Source: Atopobium sp. oral taxon 416 (GTDB taxonomy: Bacteria; Actinomycetota; Coriobacteriia; Coriobacteriales; Atopobiaceae). Taken from it: a stretch of 64,000 nt of DNA. The notes below the pieces were generated by a model, which was not told the DNA's origin, ran no database searches, and worked only from the letters and a program-made list of their open reading frames with translations. Where the stretch lies: the NCBI RefSeq assembly GCF_018128285.1, contig NZ_CP072380.1:1178001-1242000 (forward strand), written 5' to 3'. Shown here one piece after another: positions 17,893 to 27,127 of the stretch (position 1 is the stretch's first letter; each line of letters begins with the position of its first letter). The position numbers were made by a program, and so were the translations under genes.

Positions 17893-19761
17893 ATGAAAGT
17901 ATCAATCGCGCAGATCGCCACGGTGGCGGGGGATTTTGAGGATACGGTCGGCAAGATGGTCCGCTATGCAAAGCAGGCTTGCGCACAGGGCAGCAAGCTG
18001 ATCGTCTACCCCTATGCGACTCTGACCGGCTCACAGTCACAGTTCTTCGATGAAGCAGTCTCGGAGCACTTCCTGGACGATGCGGTGCACGCACTTTACG
18101 ATTTCTCCCAACAGATCAAGCACTTAGAGATCGCCGCTTTGGTGCCGCTCAGCTATCAGACTGAGAGCAGCCTGATCACCGACGCAGTGCTGGTACACCA
18201 CGGAGATCTGACCCCGATCCGCTCAGCCTGCCTGGCGCGTGCTATGCAGCAGCTGACTGAGGACAAGGACAGCGACAGTGAGGATGACTACTATCTCTCG
18301 GATAACGGGGTCGCGATCTTTACGGTCGACGGTGCGCGCTGCGGGGTTGTCTTCACTGTCGATGAGATGGATCAGCATCTGGATACCGATGAGAAACTCG
18401 ATATGCTCATCTTTATCCCGTTTGACAGCTTTATCTATTCGGATGCCAACGCGCAGCTCGCGGTAGGTCTCGGCGCAAATGATTACTTTGAGGAGGTGGA
18501 TACCCTTGGGTACCCCATGGTCTGTGCCTCCGGCGTGGGCGGCTATGGGGAGGATATCTTCCCGGGCTCCTCGTTCATCATCGCTCCACACCAGACCGTG
18601 ATCAGCATCGGTCCCTTCTTAGAGGAGGCGCTCGTCACCGGTGAGACCGCGCAGACAGAGTCGTTGCCGTCCCACCTGACCTGGGAGATCGGGGCTCCGG
18701 TTGAGCCGATGCTCTACGATGCGCTCGTCACGGGGACCACTGACCTGGTGCGTCAGCAGGGCTTTGAGACCGTCGCCGTGCGTGTGGATGGCTCTTTGGC
18801 CTCGCTTCTGCTGGTGTGTCTGGCGGTGGACGCGGTCGGGCCCCTAAACGTGCGGGCACTCGTCTGCAGCGATGACCCTGAGACTAAATCGGTGATCACA
18901 AATCTGCGGGTGGATACCCGGACTCCCGACTTCAGACTGCCGATTCCGCAGCCCCATGCTTGGGCACGCTACACCGACGAGCTCCTGCAGTCAGTGCAGG
19001 AGGCGTTTCTGGCGGAGTTGGCGCGTGAGAATGACTCCCTGATCCTGCTGGCTGACGATAAGACCTCGCTGGCACTCGGTAAAGGCTCGACGCTGCGTTA
19101 CCCCTACCTGTGGGCCCCCTTCGGTGATCTCTTTATGAATGAGGTGCTCAACCTCGCTCAGACCAGAAACGAGATGTCCCCGGTGATCCCGCAGGCGTGC
19201 TTTGGACGCTATGGCTGTCCGTGGCTCGATAGGTTCGAGTCACTCGGGGCGAATGACCGGGAGCGGCTGGAGCAATTTGACTCGATCCTGCTTATGAGGG
19301 TTGAATTGGGTATGGACTTCGAGGAGATCTCCTCCTACTTTGAGGATCCCTCCGTGGTGCGAGGAGTCCTCGACCTGCTTGATCAGGCAACGATGGCGCA
19401 CTTCACGGTGCCGCCGACCTTTGCGCTATCTGACCGGATGCTGCGCGACTATGCGAGCTCGCTGGGGGTCGCCTGGCACGACCACGCCCGTAAGAACCAG
19501 GGTACACTCGATATCCAGTCCCTGTTGAAGAAGGTTATCGACGCGATCAATGAGGATGACTCTGGCAGACAGAGACCACTCAACGAGATGAAGGCCTTCC
19601 AGGATGCCCTCGATATGATCCGTGACATGTCCGAGCGCCAGGACGACGAGAGGGAAGATCAGGACAACGGGAATGACAACGGCGTAAATATCGATCTGGG
19701 CAACGGACTCAATTTCCGCACCGGGCTCTCCGGTTGGGAGAATCCCTTCTCTGAAAATTAG
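17893..19761 (+). CDS. NAD-synthetase-like protein with lost catalytic motifs
   Basis: A 622-residue intact frame with the two-domain layout of glutamine-dependent NAD synthetase. The N-terminal nitrilase fold (MKVSIAQIATVAGDFEDT) has YPYATLTG where the family has PE-x-ALTG, no K-x-x-LP loop, and GVVFTVDEM in place of the G-x-x-ICEDxW cysteine strand, so Glu, Lys and Cys are all missing. The synthetase domain keeps LAVDAVGPLNV and FGDLFMNEVLNLA, but the SGGxDS pyrophosphate loop is RVDGSLAS. The C-terminus is acidic and low-complexity. Family membership is clear from order and framework; activity as NAD synthetase is very unlikely. Start by AGTGGAGCAGG before the ATG. Confidence 0.75.
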   Translation: MKVSIAQIATVAGDFEDTVGKMVRYAKQACAQGSKLIVYPYATLTGSQSQFFDEAVSEHFLDDAVHALYDFSQQIKHLEIAALVPLSYQTESSLITDAVLVHHGDLTPIRSACLARAMQQLTEDKDSDSEDDYYLSDNGVAIFTVDGARCGVVFTVDEMDQHLDTDEKLDMLIFIPFDSFIYSDANAQLAVGLGANDYFEEVDTLGYPMVCASGVGGYGEDIFPGSSFIIAPHQTVISIGPFLEEALVTGETAQTESLPSHLTWEIGAPVEPMLYDALVTGTTDLVRQQGFETVAVRVDGSLASLLLVCLAVDAVGPLNVRALVCSDDPETKSVITNLRVDTRTPDFRLPIPQPHAWARYTDELLQSVQEAFLAELARENDSLILLADDKTSLALGKGSTLRYPYLWAPFGDLFMNEVLNLAQTRNEMSPVIPQACFGRYGCPWLDRFESLGANDRERLEQFDSILLMRVELGMDFEEISSYFEDPSVVRGVLDLLDQATMAHFTVPPTFALSDRMLRDYASSLGVAWHDHARKNQGTLDIQSLLKKVIDAINEDDSGRQRPLNEMKAFQDALDMIRDMSERQDDEREDQDNGNDNGVNIDLGNGLNFRTGLSGWENPFSEN

Positions 19762-19790
19762 TTGTCAGATCCGGTGTGTGCTAGTATGGG
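19762..19790 (+). promoter_or_regulatory. Probable promoter of ruvCAB
   Basis: TTGTCA at 19762-19767 and TATGGG at 19785-19790 are separated by 17 bases, a good vegetative promoter. It begins right after the stop of the previous gene and lies 29 bases before the ruvC start codon. Confidence 0.55.
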
Positions 19791-19818
19791 TAACCTAGAA
19801 CGATTGTTCGGGGGATCT

Positions 19819-20454
19819 ATGGTCATCATCGGAATCGATCCCGGCCTGGCGCACACCGGCTGGGGCATCATTGAGACGCGGGGATCAGAGTACCATGCAC
19901 GGGCCTATGGCTGCATCATAACGAAGGCGGATACGCCCTTGGTCGAGCGCCTCGGCAAAATCTATCAGGACCTCAACGATGTGATCATCCAGTTTGAGCC
20001 ATCGGAGCTCTCGATCGAGAAGATCTTCTTCGGTGAGAATTCTCGCTCCGCGATCGTCACCGCGCACTCCCGTGGAGCGGCGCTCGTTGCCGCAGCGGAG
20101 AAGAACCTGAAGGTCGGGGAGTACACCCCGATGCAGATCAAGCAGGCGGTCGTGGGGACCGGCTCCGCAGATAAGCACCAGGTGATATTCATGGTGAGGA
20201 ATATTCTGCACATGGACCATGACCCGCACCCGGACCACTGTGCCGATGCGCTTGCGGCAGCGATCTGCCATGCGAACCTGAGGCGCACCCAGAACAGTTC
20301 CCGCTACGCGAACGGCAATCGCAAGACCGCAGCGGCGGTGCGGGCAGCGGAGCTTGCACAGGAAGAGTGGCGGCGCAAGCAGAAGGCGAGCGAGACCGCG
20401 CCTGCGACGGCAGCGCGCCTTGAGAAGATGAAGAGAGAGCGGTATATACGATGA
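19819..20454 (+). CDS. ruvC: Holliday junction endonuclease RuvC
   Basis: Resolves Holliday junctions together with RuvAB. The 211-residue protein begins VIIGIDPGLAHTGWG (first catalytic Asp), has LSIEKIFFGEN (Glu) and HPDHCADALAAAI (the two C-terminal Asp). A basic, Ala-rich tail of about 40 residues goes beyond the core. I start at the ATG at 19819; the longer frame from a TTG at 19762 would translate the promoter. The stop overlaps the ruvA ATG. Confidence 0.95.
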   Translation: MVIIGIDPGLAHTGWGIIETRGSEYHARAYGCIITKADTPLVERLGKIYQDLNDVIIQFEPSELSIEKIFFGENSRSAIVTAHSRGAALVAAAEKNLKVGEYTPMQIKQAVVGTGSADKHQVIFMVRNILHMDHDPHPDHCADALAAAICHANLRRTQNSSRYANGNRKTAAAVRAAELAQEEWRRKQKASETAPATAARLEKMKRERYIR

Positions 20455-21089
20455 TCGTACAGCTCACAGGAACCTTGATAGAGGGTACATCGACCCATAT
20501 CGTGCTTGACGTCGGGGGCGTCGGCTATGAGCTCGGGGTCTCCTCGAATACCGCTGCCGAGCTCCCGCAGGTGGGGGAAGCCGGCGTCACCGTCTACGCC
20601 CGCCTGATTACGGGACAGGATTCGCTTCGGCTATACGGCTTTGCGACGACTGAGGAGCGGGCGCTCTTTGATCACCTGATCATGATCCCCAAGGTGGGGC
20701 CGAAGGTTGCACTCTCGGTACTCTCCACCTATACCCCGGAGGCGCTCGCCACGATTGTGGCGGATGAGGACACCAAGCGGATGTCGCGGGTGCCAGGGGT
20801 CGGCAGCAAGACCGCACAGCGCATGGTGCTCGAGCTGCAGGGCGTCTTTGCGAAGGATGCGGAGTTGAGCCACCTGGGTAAACAGCTCCATGGCTCAGGC
20901 TCCGATGCCGAACAGCCCACCCAGGGCAGCACTGCCGCGGTGATGGACGAGGTGAAACAGGCACTTTTGTCTATGGGGTTCACCTCACGGGAAATCGAGC
21001 TTGTGCTCAATGGATACGATACGAACGGAGAGGCGTCCGCCAAAGATGCCCTTTCCTATGCGCTAAAGAGATTGGGAGGACATATCTAA
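20451..21089 (+). CDS. ruvA: Holliday junction branch migration protein RuvA
   Basis: A 212-residue protein with the three RuvA domains: the N-terminal OB fold (MIVQLTGTLIEG, VGYELGVS, YARLITGQDSLRLYGF), the tandem helix-hairpin-helix region (IPKVGPKVALSVLS and VPGVGSKTAQRMVLEL), and the C-terminal RuvB-binding helix bundle (VKQALLSMGFTSREIELVL). It binds four-way junctions as a tetramer and loads RuvB. It sits four bases inside ruvC and abuts ruvB. Confidence 0.96.
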   Translation: MIVQLTGTLIEGTSTHIVLDVGGVGYELGVSSNTAAELPQVGEAGVTVYARLITGQDSLRLYGFATTEERALFDHLIMIPKVGPKVALSVLSTYTPEALATIVADEDTKRMSRVPGVGSKTAQRMVLELQGVFAKDAELSHLGKQLHGSGSDAEQPTQGSTAAVMDEVKQALLSMGFTSREIELVLNGYDTNGEASAKDALSYALKRLGGHI

Positions 21090-22151
21090 ATGTGGCAAGC
21101 ACCTGAAGACGATCTTTTTAGTGACAACCCTGAGGCGGATTACGCCAAACGTGCGCGTGAAGTGGGCGGTGAGCTCACTGAGGATGACCTCGACGTCGAC
21201 CGTACCTTGAGGCCGAAGGCCCTTGATGACTATATCGGGCAGGAACGCGTCTGTGACAACTTGCGCGTGCTGATTGCCGCTGCGAAGAAGCGCGGTGAAC
21301 CTTTGGACCATGTGATCTTCTCCGGTCCTCCGGGACTGGGCAAAACCACCCTGGCCAACGTCTTGGCTAACGAGATGGGTGCCAAGATCCATACGACGAG
21401 CGGACCCGCGATTGAGCGCACCGGCGATCTGGCAGCCGTCCTCACGAATCTGGAAGAGGGTGACATCCTCTTCGTCGATGAGATCCACCGGCTCAACCAC
21501 CAAGTGGAAGAGGTGCTCTATCCTGCGATGGAGGACTTCTTCCTGGATATTGTAATCGGCAAGGGCCCGGCTGCCCGCTCCATCCGTCTCGATATTCCCA
21601 AATTCACGCTGGTAGGCGCAACGACGCGTACCGGCCTGCTGACCGGCCCATTGCGTGACCGCTTCGGTATCTCCTACCGGCTCGATTACTACACGATTCC
21701 GGAGCTCACGCAGATCGTCAAACGCTCCGCCTCTATTCTGGGTGTTGAATGTGACGACCAAGCCGCTGCGGAGATCGCCTCACGCAGCCGCGGTACGCCG
21801 CGTCTGGCAAACCGCCTGCTCAAGCGCGTGAGGGATTACGCTGAGGTGAAATCGACCGGCGTGATTACGGTCGACGTCGCACAGAGAGCGCTCTCCTTCT
21901 TTGAGATCGATGAGCTGGGGCTTGACTGGATGGACGTGAAGATCCTGAAGGCTCTGACCCAGACCTTTAGGGGCCGTCCGGTGGGCCTCACCACGATTGC
22001 GAGCGCGGTCAGCGAAGATCCGGAGACTATCGAGGATGTCTATGAGCCATATTTGCTACAGTGTGGTTTGATGATTCGGACACCCCAGGGCAGAAAAGCG
22101 ACCCGTGCCGCCTTTGATCACCTGGGACTCGTCCCACCGAGCGACTCTTAG
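21090..22151 (+). CDS. ruvB: Holliday junction DNA helicase RuvB
   Basis: The AAA+ motor of branch migration, 353 residues. Walker A is GPPGLGKTT, Walker B is [10 protein letters not shown], sensor 1 is [18 protein letters not shown], and the C-terminal winged helix holds [10 protein letters not shown] and [10 protein letters not shown]. The PLRPKxLDDYIGQ box near the N-terminus reads [13 protein letters not shown]. It starts directly after the ruvA stop, so it belongs to the ruvCAB operon. Confidence 0.97.
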   Translation: MWQAPEDDLFSDNPEADYAKRAREVGGELTEDDLDVDRTLRPKALDDYIGQERVCDNLRVLIAAAKKRGEPLDHVIFSGPPGLGKTTLANVLANEMGAKIHTTSGPAIERTGDLAAVLTNLEEGDILFVDEIHRLNHQVEEVLYPAMEDFFLDIVIGKGPAARSIRLDIPKFTLVGATTRTGLLTGPLRDRFGISYRLDYYTIPELTQIVKRSASILGVECDDQAAAEIASRSRGTPRLANRLLKRVRDYAEVKSTGVITVDVAQRALSFFEIDELGLDWMDVKILKALTQTFRGRPVGLTTIASAVSEDPETIEDVYEPYLLQCGLMIRTPQGRKATRAAFDHLGLVPPSDS

Positions 22152-22161
22152 GGGAGACACA

Positions 22162-22554
22162 ATGCTTCAGCACGACTATATCTTGATGCTGGTTACCCAG
22201 TTTGTGCAAGCGATTTCCGATGCGATGATCCACGCCTACCAACACCAGGACATGAGATCGATCAAGCAGGTGGAGCAAGCCATCGGAGACCTGCTACAGC
22301 TTGACCCGGACACCGCCCTGATGCTCACCCCGGAATCATTGGTGACGATGATGAATCTGTCTGGGATCGGGGACACGGTGGCAGGCTATGCGGCTTATGC
22401 TCTGAACAAGCTTTCGAGTCTCTATGAGCGCCGTGGGGATACGGGCCTGGCGGATACCCGTATCCGCCAGGCCCGTGCCGTGGCCGTGGCCTTCGGCTGG
22501 GACCTGTCTGAGGTTCCTGAGGCCCTGAAGGATCTGGACAAACAGATCTCCTAA
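22162..22554 (+). CDS. Small helical protein of unknown function (DUF6483-like)
   Basis: A 130-residue, largely helical protein starting MLQHDYILMLVTQFVQAI at an ATG preceded by AGGGGAGA, ten bases after ruvB. The opening DYILxxxxxxxxAI resembles small DUF6483-type proteins of Gram-positives. No catalytic motif or membrane segment is visible. The position makes it the probable last gene of the ruvCAB transcript; it is not known to take part in recombination. Confidence 0.6.
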   Translation: MLQHDYILMLVTQFVQAISDAMIHAYQHQDMRSIKQVEQAIGDLLQLDPDTALMLTPESLVTMMNLSGIGDTVAGYAAYALNKLSSLYERRGDTGLADTRIRQARAVAVAFGWDLSEVPEALKDLDKQIS

Positions 22555-22674
22555 ATACTGCGCTCTGCAGACGCTGAAATACAATTTCTCACCGCTGACA
22601 GGGTGCGGATATATTTTCCTGAGGGAAGGGCATAGTAATTAAGATACCGACACGAGAAGGAGGGAAAGGCACCG

Positions 22675-23466
22675 ATGGCAACATACGTTGTTTCTGATAT
22701 CCACGGGCGCCTGAAAACCTTCGATCGGCTTCTTGATAAGGTTTCGCCCGCTGAGGAAGATAAGATCTTTGTGTTAGGTGACATGGTCGACCGTGGACCG
22801 GATCCGGCTGGCGTCATGCGGCTGTGCCGCTCATTTTCCAATGCGACCGTGCTCGTGGGCAACCACGAAATGCTGATGCTCGATTTCTTCCAGCATCCGC
22901 GCAATCCTACCTCGACGCTCAACTGGGCGATCAATGGGGGGCTGACGACCGCAAAGGATCTGGCGAAGCTCCCGCAAGATGAGAGGACTGAGCTCCTTGA
23001 ATGGGTTGAGAACCTCCCGCGGTTTGCGCTCACCAAGATCGGGGACCAGCAGTATGTCTTGGTACACGCCGGTATCTACTCCGATCTGCTGCCGGAAAAT
23101 GCGCGTGACAACCTGCAGCTGGCTATGATGCAACAGGATCAGGAAGAACTTGTGTGGGTTCGTGAGGGCTACCTCGACCGTCCGACCGGTTTGGTGGACA
23201 AAGAGGGGAAGGGCCCTATTATCGTCGCAGGCCACACCCCGACGGTCTTGGCGGCGACCCTGGCGGATGTCTGTGACCGTGAGGCGCTCAATGAGGATCA
23301 GCGCTGCCAGATGCTTTCGCTTGGTGCTACCCCTGAAACCGGTATGGTGGCAGACCGGTGGGTCATCGACTGCGGGGCAGGATCCGTTCCTGATCATGGC
23401 AGGCTCCTGATGCTGCGCTTGGACGACAAGCACGAGGTCTATGAGAATGTACTTGAAGAAGACTGA
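22675..23466 (+). CDS. Serine/threonine-type metallophosphoesterase
   Basis: A 263-residue calcineurin-like phosphoesterase. The metal-binding signatures are all present and in order: YVVSDIHGRL (D-x-H), GDMVDRGPDPAGV (GDxVDRG), LVGNHEMLM (GNHE), a His in YVLVHAGI, and VAGHTPTV (GH). This set is typical of the PPP-type/ApaH-like bacterial phosphatases. The natural substrate cannot be told from sequence. The start has an AGGAGGGAAAGG site. Its end overlaps the glycosylase gene. Confidence 0.88.
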   Translation: MATYVVSDIHGRLKTFDRLLDKVSPAEEDKIFVLGDMVDRGPDPAGVMRLCRSFSNATVLVGNHEMLMLDFFQHPRNPTSTLNWAINGGLTTAKDLAKLPQDERTELLEWVENLPRFALTKIGDQQYVLVHAGIYSDLLPENARDNLQLAMMQQDQEELVWVREGYLDRPTGLVDKEGKGPIIVAGHTPTVLAATLADVCDREALNEDQRCQMLSLGATPETGMVADRWVIDCGAGSVPDHGRLLMLRLDDKHEVYENVLEED

Positions 23467-23968
23467 GCGGGTCATCCATCCGCTTGATCCCATTGTCGAC
23501 ACTGACTCGCGTATCCTGATCCTAGGAAGCCTTCCCTCACCGAGATCTCGCGAACAGAAGATGTATTACGGCAATCTTCGCAATCGGTTTTGGGCGGTAT
23601 TGGCGGCACTGTGGAATGAACCATTACCTACTGACAATGACGCAAAAATTGCCTTCTGCTATACCCATCACGTAGCGCTCTGGGATGTGATCCATTCCTG
23701 CCAAATCCATGGGGCCTCAGATGCAAGCATCAAGGATGTTGAACCCAACGATGTCGCAGCGCTGCTGAAGCAGGCACCGATCACTACGATCTTCACGACT
23801 GGCGGAGCCGCACAGCGTCTCTACCATCGTTACCTTGAGAGGAGCTGTGGTATGAAAGCGGTTGCGCTTCCTTCTACCAGTCCCGCCAATGCGCGCTACC
23901 GGCTCGATGATCTTATTGCGGCATATCGGCCGGTTCGCTCAGCTGCAGAGGCAGACACGGTACTATAG
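23447..23968 (+). CDS. Hypoxanthine-DNA glycosylase (UDG superfamily, family 6)
   Basis: A base-excision repair enzyme expected to remove deaminated adenine. The features are those of the DNA-deoxyinosine glycosylase group: LILGSLPSPRSREQKMYYG, then NRFWAVLAALWNEP, THHVALWDVIHSC and DASIKDVEPNDVAALL. The protein is about 173 residues. It begins inside the 3-prime end of the phosphoesterase (alternative ATGs at 23441 and 23447), so translation is coupled. A C-terminal tail of about 20 residues (RSAAEADTVL) is not conserved in the family. Confidence 0.85.
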   Translation: MYLKKTERVIHPLDPIVDTDSRILILGSLPSPRSREQKMYYGNLRNRFWAVLAALWNEPLPTDNDAKIAFCYTHHVALWDVIHSCQIHGASDASIKDVEPNDVAALLKQAPITTIFTTGGAAQRLYHRYLERSCGMKAVALPSTSPANARYRLDDLIAAYRPVRSAAEADTVL

Positions 23969-24022
23969 AGCAATCAGGCAGAGGAGTTTCACAACGTCTA
24001 CGTGCGGAAAAGGAGATGAGCG

Positions 24023-25852
24023 ATGAGCCTTCAAGAGATGTTGAACGACGCAGAGGCCCGCCCATTACTTTTGTCGGTTGACGCAGAAAACTTTCTCAAA
24101 GGTACACTGCGGACAGAGCAGGAAACGCAGGGCTATGTCCGTCCCTGGCGTATGAGCGATCGGCAATACCGCTCACTGGGAAGTGTGGGCGCCTGGCACC
24201 CGGGATTCTACCGGCAGGTGGCACAGTGTACCTGTGGGATCGCTCTAGCCTTTACAACCGATGCGACCCGTATCGGACTCGAGGTGCGCTTCGACGAGGA
24301 GCCTTTAGCGACTCGGACAATGTTGCGTGAGACTGATGGGGAGAGCCCACAACCACCCGACGGAATCAGCTGCATCGTCGACGGGAAGCGCCTTGTCTGC
24401 GCTCCGGCACAGGCGGGCGAGCAGTTTGTCGAGTGGTACATCGATAACGATCCCAAACATCCGACCTGGCAGCGCTTGCCCGGTTTCGGGCCGACCCACA
24501 CGGTGTGGCTCTGGTTGCCTTGCCTGCGCGGCTGTGCGGTGCGGAGGCTTTGGGGCACCGCTACCTTTTTCAAACCGCTGAAGCAGCAAGACTTGCTGCT
24601 CGTGGTGGGCGATGAAGCCTCACAGGGCTTTGGGGGTGAAGAGCCAGCGGATGGCTGGCCGGTCGCCTATGCGACGCATAACCACCTCGATCTCGTGAAC
24701 CAAAGTATTGCGCGACAGGTCTTCCAGTCGGATTTTCTGCTGGATACCGCAGGCCTGCGCGATCCGGCAATGATTGTGGTGGCGGTAGGAGAACAATACC
24801 GCAAGGAGGCCTATTCTACAGAGCGGCTCAGACAGGATGGGCGACAGTTCTTCGGCGTGGTGCAGAGACGTTGGCCTGGTGCCCAGACACTGTTGATCGT
24901 ACCGCACACGGCAGGCAATGAGAACTATCCGGTAGCACCCCGCAGTCCCTTCCCGAAGCTTGAGTCCATTTACCACAGCGTTGCCCGTGAGTTCGGCGTA
25001 CGCTGCATCGAGGGACGTCAGCTCGTGGATCCTCATGTCGGTGTCCAACAGGGGATCGAGGAGTATCCGAATGCGGAAGGCTTCTCGCAGATCGCGCGGC
25101 GGTTGGCACTTGTAGTGCAGCCGCGTGAGGATCAGGCCGTCTTGCGCCAACGTGCCAAGAAGCTGCTGCGGCAGGTGCCTGATTACGCGTTCCCGCTGAA
25201 GGCAGCGACCAAGATAGAGCGTGCCCAGTGGCTCTTTGTGAAAAAGGGAGCCTGCCTGGCGAAGTTCTCCTCAGGGCTTCAGATGCTCTATGCTCCGGAT
25301 CATGAACAGGGACAGGATGTAGCTGCGCTGTTCTCAAACCGCAGAGCACTAGCGGTACAGGGTGAAGCGATGAAAGAGTGGGTGAGCACCGAGCTGGGCC
25401 TCACTCACGCGCAACCCTATCATGTGGCGATCTACAAAGGGAAACGCAAGATTTCGGTCCCGGAGCGCTACCACATCGAAACGCTGCCGGCAGCAACGCT
25501 CGACGAGCTTCTGAAGCGTTATCCCAATATGGATACCTCCACGGTAGACGATCTGGACACCCAAAACGAGGTGGGCACCTTCTTTGGGGGCTTTGTCTGT
25601 GACAAACTGGTCGGCTTCATCGGAACGCATGAGGAAGGCTGCATCGGCTCTCTTGAAGTGATGCCGGCGTACCGGCGCCGTGGGTGGGCGTTTGCGCTCG
25701 AGGCGACCCTGGTCAACCATCTGATCGATAAGGGTATCGAGCCCTGGTGTCCGGTCTATCCTGAATCGACCGCGACGCTGCGGCTGCTTTCGAAACTGGG
25801 CTTTGAAATTACCCCTGCGACACAGGAGTGTTACCTGTGCACGCGAGATTGA
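24023..25852 (+). CDS. SGNH-hydrolase-like and GNAT acetyltransferase fusion, SGNH site degenerate
   Basis: A 609-residue protein of three parts. Residues about 1-190 resemble the beta-sandwich found before SGNH esterases (RPWRMSDRQYRSLGSV, AWHPGFYRQV). Residues about 190-365 follow the SGNH fold, but the nucleophile box GDSxxxG is GDEASQG, the GxND box is VAVGEQ, and the final D-x-x-H box is EEYPNAEGF, so Ser, Asn and His are absent. Residues about 500-600 are a GNAT fold with VGFIGTHEEGCIGSLEVM then PAYRRRGWAFALE, a good acetyl-CoA loop. The first domain pair is probably non-catalytic and the GNAT domain probably active; substrates unknown. Start by AGGAGATG. Confidence 0.72.
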   Translation: MSLQEMLNDAEARPLLLSVDAENFLKGTLRTEQETQGYVRPWRMSDRQYRSLGSVGAWHPGFYRQVAQCTCGIALAFTTDATRIGLEVRFDEEPLATRTMLRETDGESPQPPDGISCIVDGKRLVCAPAQAGEQFVEWYIDNDPKHPTWQRLPGFGPTHTVWLWLPCLRGCAVRRLWGTATFFKPLKQQDLLLVVGDEASQGFGGEEPADGWPVAYATHNHLDLVNQSIARQVFQSDFLLDTAGLRDPAMIVVAVGEQYRKEAYSTERLRQDGRQFFGVVQRRWPGAQTLLIVPHTAGNENYPVAPRSPFPKLESIYHSVAREFGVRCIEGRQLVDPHVGVQQGIEEYPNAEGFSQIARRLALVVQPREDQAVLRQRAKKLLRQVPDYAFPLKAATKIERAQWLFVKKGACLAKFSSGLQMLYAPDHEQGQDVAALFSNRRALAVQGEAMKEWVSTELGLTHAQPYHVAIYKGKRKISVPERYHIETLPAATLDELLKRYPNMDTSTVDDLDTQNEVGTFFGGFVCDKLVGFIGTHEEGCIGSLEVMPAYRRRGWAFALEATLVNHLIDKGIEPWCPVYPESTATLRLLSKLGFEITPATQECYLCTRD

Positions 25853-25869
25853 GACGTGAGGGAGGATCG

Positions 25870-27109
25870 ATGAGCGATCATATCAACCGCTTGGCTCCTG
25901 ACATACCACAGACCTTGACTCCTGAGGTGGAGGAGGGTGTGCGCGAGATGCTGCGCACACATCAGATGAACCCGTATGCCACCCGTGACGGGGACTGCAT
26001 TCGCCGGGTGGATTCCCCACAGGACAAAGGGACGCCGCTGCGTCCGGCATTCCTGCACGACATCGAGAAGATCATCCATCTGCCGGCTTACAACCGGATG
26101 AACGGCAAGACGCAGGTGTTTGCTTTTGTGGAAAACGACGACCTGACGCGCCGGGGCCTGCACGTGCAGCTGGTTGCGCGCACCGCTCGCGATATCGGGC
26201 GGGCGTTGGGTCTCAACTTGGATCTGATTGAAGCGATCGGGCTTTCCCACGACCTCGGACATACCCCCTTCGGTCACGCCGGTGAGCACTTCTTGAACGA
26301 TATCTACCACGAGCGGACCGGACGCTGGTTCATGCACAATGTCCAGAGTGTGCGGGTCATGGACGTCCTCTATGGACGCAACCTTGCCCTGCAGACCCTC
26401 GATGGGGCGCTCTGCCACAACGGGGAGTTCGAGCGACAGAAGCTCAAGATGAGCGGGCTCACTTCGTTCGAGGAGTTCGATGAAATTGTCGAACGCTGCT
26501 GGAACGAAGGGCCGAAGCTCGTGAAGACGTTGCGGCCGATGACGGCAGAGGGGGTGTGTCGTGCGCCTCTCGGATATTATCGCCTACGTCGGCAAGGATC
26601 GACAGGACGCGATCCGGGTCGGACTGGTCAATGAGGACACCTTCGACGACGGGCTGGGGAGCGCCTACAATGCCTGGGCGCTACGGACCTTTATCGCGGA
26701 TATCGTGAACAACAGCTTCGGTAAGCCCCAGATCTGCATGAGTGAAGAGGGCTTCCATGAGCTCTCACGGGCTAAGTCGGAGAACCTTCAGAAGATCGAG
26801 ATGCGGCGTGAGGTTGACGGGCGCTTCTCCGATCAGGTCCGTGACCTGTTCCACAAGCTCTATATGCAGGAGCTGGATGTGCTGCAGCGTGGGGATACGA
26901 GTGGCTCGATCTTCAGACACCACATCGAGCCACTCATCCGGGAGCTCTCCTTCTATGGGAGGACCTACGACTGGCAGCGTGACTTTGACCAAACCGTCGT
27001 GGACTACATCAGCTCCATGACCGACAACTACTTTATTGCAAGCTGCGAGCGCCTCTTCCCAGAGACAACGGAGCTCTTCCAGCGCCGCAGCTACTTCCAT
27101 GATCTGTAA
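25870..27109 (+). pseudogene. dgt: dGTPase-like HD-domain phosphohydrolase with a frameshift in a G run
   Basis: Two frames give one continuous dGTP triphosphohydrolase-like protein of about 412 residues. The first half carries RTARDIGRALGLN and the HD motif GLSHDLGHTPFGHAGE. The second half begins RLSDIIAYVGKDRQDAIR and continues to FQRRSYFHDL. The break is at a run of five G at 26550-26554. Removing one G gives TAEG-CVV-RLSDIIAYVG, as in the family; as written, frame 1 ends at 26634 after a garbled tail. No other lesion is visible. This could be a recent inactivation, phase variation by slippage, or a sequencing error. The intact enzyme would cleave dNTPs to nucleoside and triphosphate. Confidence 0.85.
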
Positions 27110-27127
27110 GGCTTCGAGAAGGTGGAG

